A stretch of 64,000 nucleotides of DNA, taken from positions 101,198 to 165,197 of the forward strand of contig JAFRKI010000009.1 of assembly GCA_017431825.1 (NCBI GenBank), written 5' to 3'. The notes beneath the pieces were generated by a model. It searched no databases and was not told the origin of the DNA. It was given only the letters and a program-made list of their open reading frames with translations. The position numbers and the translations under genes were made by a program. Each line of letters opens with the position of its first letter. Within the stretch, counting starts at the first letter, position 1. Positions 59,994 to 64,000 of this stretch are shown piece after piece. The DNA comes from Erysipelotrichaceae bacterium. Lineage in GTDB: Bacteria > Bacillota_I > Bacilli_A > Erysipelotrichales > Erysipelotrichaceae.

Positions 59994-61276
59994 TGGATAA
60001 AAAAGAGATCGTATCCTTCATCGAGGACAGGCCCTGGGTCAGGGAAGCCAAAAGGCTGGAAAGGACAGCCAGGCTTCTGAAGGCTCTGGGCGATCCCCAG
60101 AAAGGACTGAAATACATCCATGTGGCCGGTACCAACGGCAAGGGATCGTGCTGTGCGATGCTGACAGGCATCCTGATGGATGCCGGTTATAAAGTCGGCA
60201 CCTTTACTTCACCGCACCTTATCGAATACAACGAACGTTTCTGCATAAACAACGTTCCCATAAGCGATAAGGATCTTTCAACTATCATTGGAAGAATAAA
60301 GAAAGCCGTAAGGAAACTGAACTTTGAACCGACGGTCTTTGAGATACTGACGGCCATCGGCTTTACCTACTTCAGGAAAGAAAACGCTGATATCGTGGTG
60401 CTGGAAGTGGGACTGGGCGGCAGATACGATGCCACCAACATCATTGACGATTCGCTGGTTTCCGTCATCATGAACATCGGTCTTGAACATACCGAGATAC
60501 TCGGCGATACCCTGGGAAAGATAGCCTATGAAAAGGCCGGTATCATCAGGGAAGGCGGTCATGTAGTAGCCTACGGCAATAAGAAGGAAGTCATCGACGT
60601 CTTTAAGAACGTATGTAAAGAAAAGAAAGCTCATCTGAAGATCACCGATTTCTCAAAGATAAAGATCAGAAAGGAAGGCCTTAAGGGCCAGGTCTTTGAC
60701 TACGGAACTCTTAAGAACATCGAACTGTCGCTTTTAGGCAAGCACCAGTTTTATAATGCCGCTGTCGTCATCGATACGGTAAAGGTCCTTAATAAGAAGG
60801 GCTTAAAAATAAGCACCAGGAATATCCGTAACGGTCTTAAGAATGCGGTCTGGGATGCCAGACTTTCTGTCCTGAACGAAAAGCCTTTATTCATCCTTGA
60901 CGGTGCCCACAATCCGCAGTGCGCACAGGCTCTAAGGAGATCGCTGCCTAAGCTTCTGGGAAAGAAGAAGGCGGTCATGCTGTACGGAACATTGAAAGAC
61001 AAGGACTATGAAAGCGTCATCGACATGATGGCTCCTTACGCAGAGGAGTTCATCTGTCTGACACCTGATTCCGTGAGAGCACTGCAGGCAAAGGATCTTG
61101 CGAAAGCAGTAAGAAAAAGAAAACTCAAAGCGGCCGTTGCAAACGATGTCGAAGACGGCATAAATAAGGCTATAAGGAAAGCCGGGGAAGACGGCGTCAT
61201 CATCGCTTTCGGATCATTGTATCTGGCCGGCGATATCAGGGAAAAGTTCGCCAAATTACAGTATAATAATCAGTGA
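59993..61276 (+). CDS. folC: Folylpolyglutamate/dihydrofolate synthase
   Basis: 427 residues. The Mur-ligase-type P loop HVAGTNGKGSCCAML (about 43-57), TSPHLIEYNERF (about 73-84), VLEVGLGGRYDATN (about 134-147), SVIMNIGLEHTEILGDTLGKIAYEKAGI and the C-terminal LDGAHNPQC (about 302) are all present. It adds glutamate to folates, trapping them in the cell. The ATG overlaps the folT stop; the in-frame GTG one codon earlier is less likely. It sits in the same THF-controlled operon. Confidence 0.93.
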   Translation: MDKKEIVSFIEDRPWVREAKRLERTARLLKALGDPQKGLKYIHVAGTNGKGSCCAMLTGILMDAGYKVGTFTSPHLIEYNERFCINNVPISDKDLSTIIGRIKKAVRKLNFEPTVFEILTAIGFTYFRKENADIVVLEVGLGGRYDATNIIDDSLVSVIMNIGLEHTEILGDTLGKIAYEKAGIIREGGHVVAYGNKKEVIDVFKNVCKEKKAHLKITDFSKIKIRKEGLKGQVFDYGTLKNIELSLLGKHQFYNAAVVIDTVKVLNKKGLKISTRNIRNGLKNAVWDARLSVLNEKPLFILDGAHNPQCAQALRRSLPKLLGKKKAVMLYGTLKDKDYESVIDMMAPYAEEFICLTPDSVRALQAKDLAKAVRKRKLKAAVANDVEDGINKAIRKAGEDGVIIAFGSLYLAGDIREKFAKLQYNNQ

Positions 61277-61277
61277 T

Positions 61278-62048
61278 ATGAAGAAAGTATTGATCGTACC
61301 TAATCCTTATCTGAAGGATAAAGAGAATATCATAAGAGATGTCATCGCAAATCTGGGAAGTATCGAAAGTTCCGTTTTTGATGAAGGCCTGGATAATGAG
61401 GAAGCCTATGAGAGACTTAAGATGATGTTGGAAGACTGCGACTGCATCATTACCCTGGGCGGAGACGGTTCCATCCTCAAGGTAGCGGAATGCGCAGCCC
61501 GCAAGGGTCTGCCTTTACTGGGAATAAACTACGGCAGCGTGGGTTATCTTACCGGTCTTGACAAGGACGAACTGGAGCTTTTGAGCGATCTGGAAAACGA
61601 CGACTATGAGACCGAAAGCCGGATGATGCTGGAAGTCATGGTCATGGCTGACCGGGAATACCATCAGCTGGCTCTAAATGACATCATGATCGTCAAAAGC
61701 GAGATCAACGTTCCGATAAAGCTCATGGTCAATGACAGCGACCTTTATTACGGAGACGGCATCATCATCGCCACTCCTACCGGTTCCAGTGCTTACAGCT
61801 ATTCGGCAGGAGGACCGCTGCTTATGGAAACATCCAGGGAAATGGTCCTGACGCCTATCTGTCCGGTAGGAAGAAAGCAGTCCTACAGGATCTATGACGA
61901 TGACAGACAGCTTGTCATAAAGTCGATCAGGGATACCCGTGATGAGGCCATCGTCAGCATCGACGGTTTCAGGCCGATAAGGATAAATAATAAAAGCACT
62001 GTACAGGTCAGTGCTTCTAAACTTGATCTTAAACTGATAAGGATCTGA
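61278..62048 (+). CDS. nadK: NAD kinase
   Basis: 256 residues, the length of compact bacterial NAD kinases. Hallmarks are TLGGDGSILKVAE (about 59-71), GINYGSVGYLTGL, the NDI segment in LALNDIMIVKS, and IATPTGSSAYSYSAGGPL (about 163-180). It makes NADP from NAD with ATP. It starts 1 nt after folC. A TATAAT lies 10 nt before the ATG inside the folC end and could provide an extra start. The three genes link folate and NADPH supply. Confidence 0.93.
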   Translation: MKKVLIVPNPYLKDKENIIRDVIANLGSIESSVFDEGLDNEEAYERLKMMLEDCDCIITLGGDGSILKVAECAARKGLPLLGINYGSVGYLTGLDKDELELLSDLENDDYETESRMMLEVMVMADREYHQLALNDIMIVKSEINVPIKLMVNDSDLYYGDGIIIATPTGSSAYSYSAGGPLLMETSREMVLTPICPVGRKQSYRIYDDDRQLVIKSIRDTRDEAIVSIDGFRPIRINNKSTVQVSASKLDLKLIRI

Positions 62049-62062
62049 AAAAGGTCCTTTTT
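62039..62062. terminator. Bidirectional terminator after nadK
   Basis: AAGGATC (62039-62045) and GGTCCTT (62053-62059) pair with one G-U around an A-rich loop, followed by TTTATT. It overlaps the nadK stop and the converging gene. Confidence 0.7.
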
Positions 62063-62972
62063 ATTTCTTCCAGAGATCTTCCGGATAGAAACCTTCGTCC
62101 TTCAGCTGCTGGATACGGCCGACAACGATCGGCTTGTCTTCCTTGTAGGTGACACCGAACCAGTCGGAAGTGGTAGGGATGACCTTGACGGAACACATGC
62201 CCTTATCGACCATCTTGCCTACGTGATTTGGCAGCAGCGCTTCATACTTGAGCGGATTCTTCGCAACGCCTTCCGGGAATTCCTCAGTGAAGATGGACTG
62301 CAGCTTAGAGAGAACCGAAGGCATGAAACCGAAGAAGTTCATGGATACCGGAGTTTCCGTATCGATAGGCACATAGATGCCGTACTGCTCGTATTCGGCA
62401 CCGTTCTTGGACTTGCGGATGCTCATGACTTCATGGATGGAAGTGAGGTTGTTGTCTTCATCCTTTTCACAGACGGCTCTGGTGACCGTGCCGTGATCGG
62501 AAAGAGTCTTGCCCAGCTTGAAGCCGGCCATACAGTAATTATCGTCACCGATGCCGTCGTGGAAGTAGTCATAGATGACCTTGAAGGAATCCCGGCCGTA
62601 GAAGTCATCCGCATTGCAGACGATGAACGGATCTTCTTTCAGGATCTCTCGGCAGGCCAGCAGGGCATGAGTGGTACCCCACGGTTTTTCTCTTCCTTCC
62701 GGAACCGTGTAGCCGTTTGGCAGATCGTGAAGATCCTGATAGGCATATTCGACTTCGATGAACGGCCTGATCTTCTTGACCAGATGTTCCTCAAAGAGCT
62801 CTTCGTGTTCCTTTCTGATTATGAGCACCAGTTTCTTGAAACCGACTTTTATCGCATCATAGATGGTAAAGTCGATGATCGATTCACCGTTGGAACCGAT
62901 GGTATCGATCTGTTTGAGTCCGCCGTAGCGGCTTCCCATACCGGCAGCTAAGATTACTAAGGTTTCCTTCAT
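62061..62972 (-). CDS. Sugar nucleotidyltransferase (NTP_transferase family)
   Basis: 303 residues from the ATG at 62972, which has GGGAGG 8 nt upstream; the longer frame to 62993 includes that site. The nucleotide-binding start is LVILAAGMGSRYGGLKQID (about 4-22), and the metal-binding acidic motif IVCNADDFYGRD lies near 116-127. Such enzymes couple a sugar 1-phosphate to NTP, for example making UDP- or dTDP-sugars, but the segment EGREKPWGTTHALLACREI is typical of a broad branch whose substrate I cannot assign. It is alone on its strand. Confidence 0.85.
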   Translation of the reverse strand: MKETLVILAAGMGSRYGGLKQIDTIGSNGESIIDFTIYDAIKVGFKKLVLIIRKEHEELFEEHLVKKIRPFIEVEYAYQDLHDLPNGYTVPEGREKPWGTTHALLACREILKEDPFIVCNADDFYGRDSFKVIYDYFHDGIGDDNYCMAGFKLGKTLSDHGTVTRAVCEKDEDNNLTSIHEVMSIRKSKNGAEYEQYGIYVPIDTETPVSMNFFGFMPSVLSKLQSIFTEEFPEGVAKNPLKYEALLPNHVGKMVDKGMCSVKVIPTTSDWFGVTYKEDKPIVVGRIQQLKDEGFYPEDLWKK

Positions 62973-63002
62973 AGTGTTTCCTCCCTTTATCATTATACAG
63001 GA

Positions 63003-63710
63003 CTAGATGTCCTTCAGTTTTCTGAAAGTATCGGATATCGAATCGTGGATGACGATGTCGCAGCGGTCATCGGCAGCCGTTTGGGATTTGTTGATTATGG
63101 CCAGATGATCGCCTCGGAAATAGTTGATGAAACCGGCAGCCGGATAAACTACCAGGGACGTTCCCAGTATCACCAGCATGTCCGCCTTCCTGATCGCATC
63201 GACGGCCTTGTCGATGGTCTCATAGTCGAGGCCTTCCTCATACAGGACGACATCAGGCTTGATCAGACCGCCGCAGTCGCAGTACGGCACCTTGCCTTTA
63301 TTAAGGATATCGGCCAGTGAATAGAACTTGTGACAGCGCATGCAGTAGTTTCGGTGGATGGATCCGTGCAGTTCATAGACTTCCTTTGATCCGGCCATCT
63401 GATGGAGCCCGTCGATGTTCTGGGTTACGACTCTGACGTCCTTCCTGTCCTGGAGCTTCGCTATGAACTCATGACCGTAATTAGGCCTGGCCTCGGTAAA
63501 GACCATCTTTTCCTTATAGAACTCATAGAAACCCTCAGGATCGCTCATAAAGTAAGAATGGGATATGATTTCTTCCGCATGCATGTTATTCTTATAGAGA
63601 CCCGTTTCCGAACGGAAATCGGGAATACCGGAGTCCGTAGACATGCCGGCACCGGTAAAAAAGACTATTCTTTGTGATTCATTGAGTGCATTCTGTAATC
63701 TGTTTATCAT
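63003..63710 (-). CDS. cobB: Sir2-family NAD-dependent protein deacylase
   Basis: 235 residues. FFTGAGMSTDSGIPDFRS (about 17-34), the catalytic TQNIDGLHQMAG (about 97-108), the histidine in ELHGSIHRNYC (about 113-123), two CxxC-type zinc pairs (CMRC and CDC) and ILGTSLVVYPAA (about 184-195) define a sirtuin. It removes acetyl or related acyl groups from lysines using NAD. TATAAT ends 6 nt before the ATG on the minus strand and there is no ribosome binding site, so the mRNA is probably leaderless. Confidence 0.92.
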   Translation of the reverse strand: MINRLQNALNESQRIVFFTGAGMSTDSGIPDFRSETGLYKNNMHAEEIISHSYFMSDPEGFYEFYKEKMVFTEARPNYGHEFIAKLQDRKDVRVVTQNIDGLHQMAGSKEVYELHGSIHRNYCMRCHKFYSLADILNKGKVPYCDCGGLIKPDVVLYEEGLDYETIDKAVDAIRKADMLVILGTSLVVYPAAGFINYFRGDHLAIINKSQTAADDRCDIVIHDSISDTFRKLKDI

Positions 63711-63814
63711 ATCTTAATTATAACGAAAAGTAACTTTATTGACTCTGTCATATTTAAATAAAAAGGGAATTTTGTTATAATGTAAGAACAATTAGTGAAT
63801 TGGAGGTTTTTTGA

Positions 63815-64000
63815 ATGGCAGGACTTACACGTACACAGAAATATGCTAACTTGAGAGCTCAGCTCAACAACGACGGCGAATCTCAGACCGTAACTGAAGA
63901 TCTTAACCGGTACAGAGATAAGCTTAAAGGGTTTGAAGACAGTTTCAATAAGGAACTTGATGATACTCTCGCCAAGATAAGAGAAAAATCCCTGATGGAA
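63815..64000 (+). CDS. Uncharacterised protein, N-terminal part (runs off the window)
   Basis: 62 codons to the right edge without a stop. The start MAGLTRTQKYANLRAQLNND is basic, and the rest looks like a coiled coil (LNRYRDKLKGFEDSFNKELDDTL). GGAGG lies 8-9 nt before the ATG, and TATAAT (63776-63781) precedes it as a likely -10. No membrane segment is seen so far. A cell-division or cytoskeletal scaffold is one possibility for a coiled-coil protein in this group, but that is speculation. Confidence 0.7.
   Translation, partial: MAGLTRTQKYANLRAQLNNDGESQTVTEDLNRYRDKLKGFEDSFNKELDDTLAKIREKSLME

Overview
The window is a chromosomal segment of a low-to-mid GC Gram-positive bacterium (Bacillota), most likely from the Erysipelotrichia/Erysipelotrichales side; that placement is an inference from overall gene content and protein style, not a measurement. 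Supporting signs are strong AGGAGG-type ribosome binding sites, lipobox lipoproteins, cre-like sites, SAM-I, THF and probable Mn2+ riboswitches, single-membrane ABC and ECF transporters, and the yidC-jag pair typical of the origin-proximal region of Bacillota. No prophage, insertion sequence, integrase or CRISPR array was found.

Layout. 1-4900: end of yidC, jag, a GT-C-like membrane protein, an XRE-type regulator, and a WYL-type regulator whose N-terminus looks like ribbon-helix-helix. 4900-10560: the most unusual part, an apparent RNA-repair/RNA-quality locus. It has a chain of tRNA-acceptor-like RNA modules (5037-5363) in front of a Ro60/TROVE-like protein with a vWA domain, an unknown gene, a Phd/PIN toxin-antitoxin pair, then a roughly 600-nt highly structured RNA leader (about 8410-9000), a small unknown protein and the RNA ligase RtcB. 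The two RNA leaders start from promoters of the same design: two GTGGTCAT boxes exactly 55 bp apart, then exactly 13 bp, then a shared ATGAGAATTTTA block. This suggests one regulon, and the divergent WYL protein is the natural candidate regulator. 10560-14900: small unknown proteins, a lipoprotein, a Na+/phosphate cotransporter behind a probable Mn2+ (yybP-ykoY) riboswitch, a stand-alone CdiA-CT-like nuclease between direct repeats, and a SAM-I riboswitch.

14930-24700 is a visibly AT-rich accessory island placed right behind the SAM-I riboswitch and ending near tRNA-Thr. It carries a type II restriction-modification pair, a small-molecule-type methyltransferase, a decayed gene, ankyrin and BspA-type repeat proteins, two proteins sharing an unnamed WWSxxKGDGD domain, and a zinc-ribbon/coiled-coil pair. 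24900-27500 is a VTC/DUF4956/carbohydrate-binding operon. 27600-46400 is mostly carbon metabolism (mglBAC sugar importer, zinc alcohol dehydrogenase, rhaD, GH3 glucosidase, esterases) with remnants of rhaB and of a rhamnosidase, plus maf, an atypical coaX, tRNA-Leu, a large acidic surface protein and housekeeping genes.

46550-55800 is a type I restriction-modification locus (hsdR, hsdM, hsdS). A methylase-like/TRD fusion that lacks the NPPY motif precedes it, an AlbA_2 protein follows it, and its promoter lies between two near-identical palindromes. 55870-64000 holds proC, a DUF1508 protein, an RlaP-type nucleotidyltransferase, a DinJ/YafQ module with a frameshifted toxin, a THF-riboswitch-controlled folT-folC-nadK operon, a nucleotidyltransferase, a sirtuin and the start of an unknown gene. 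Across the window several genes have TATAAT only 6-7 bp before the ATG and no ribosome binding site, pointing to leaderless mRNAs.
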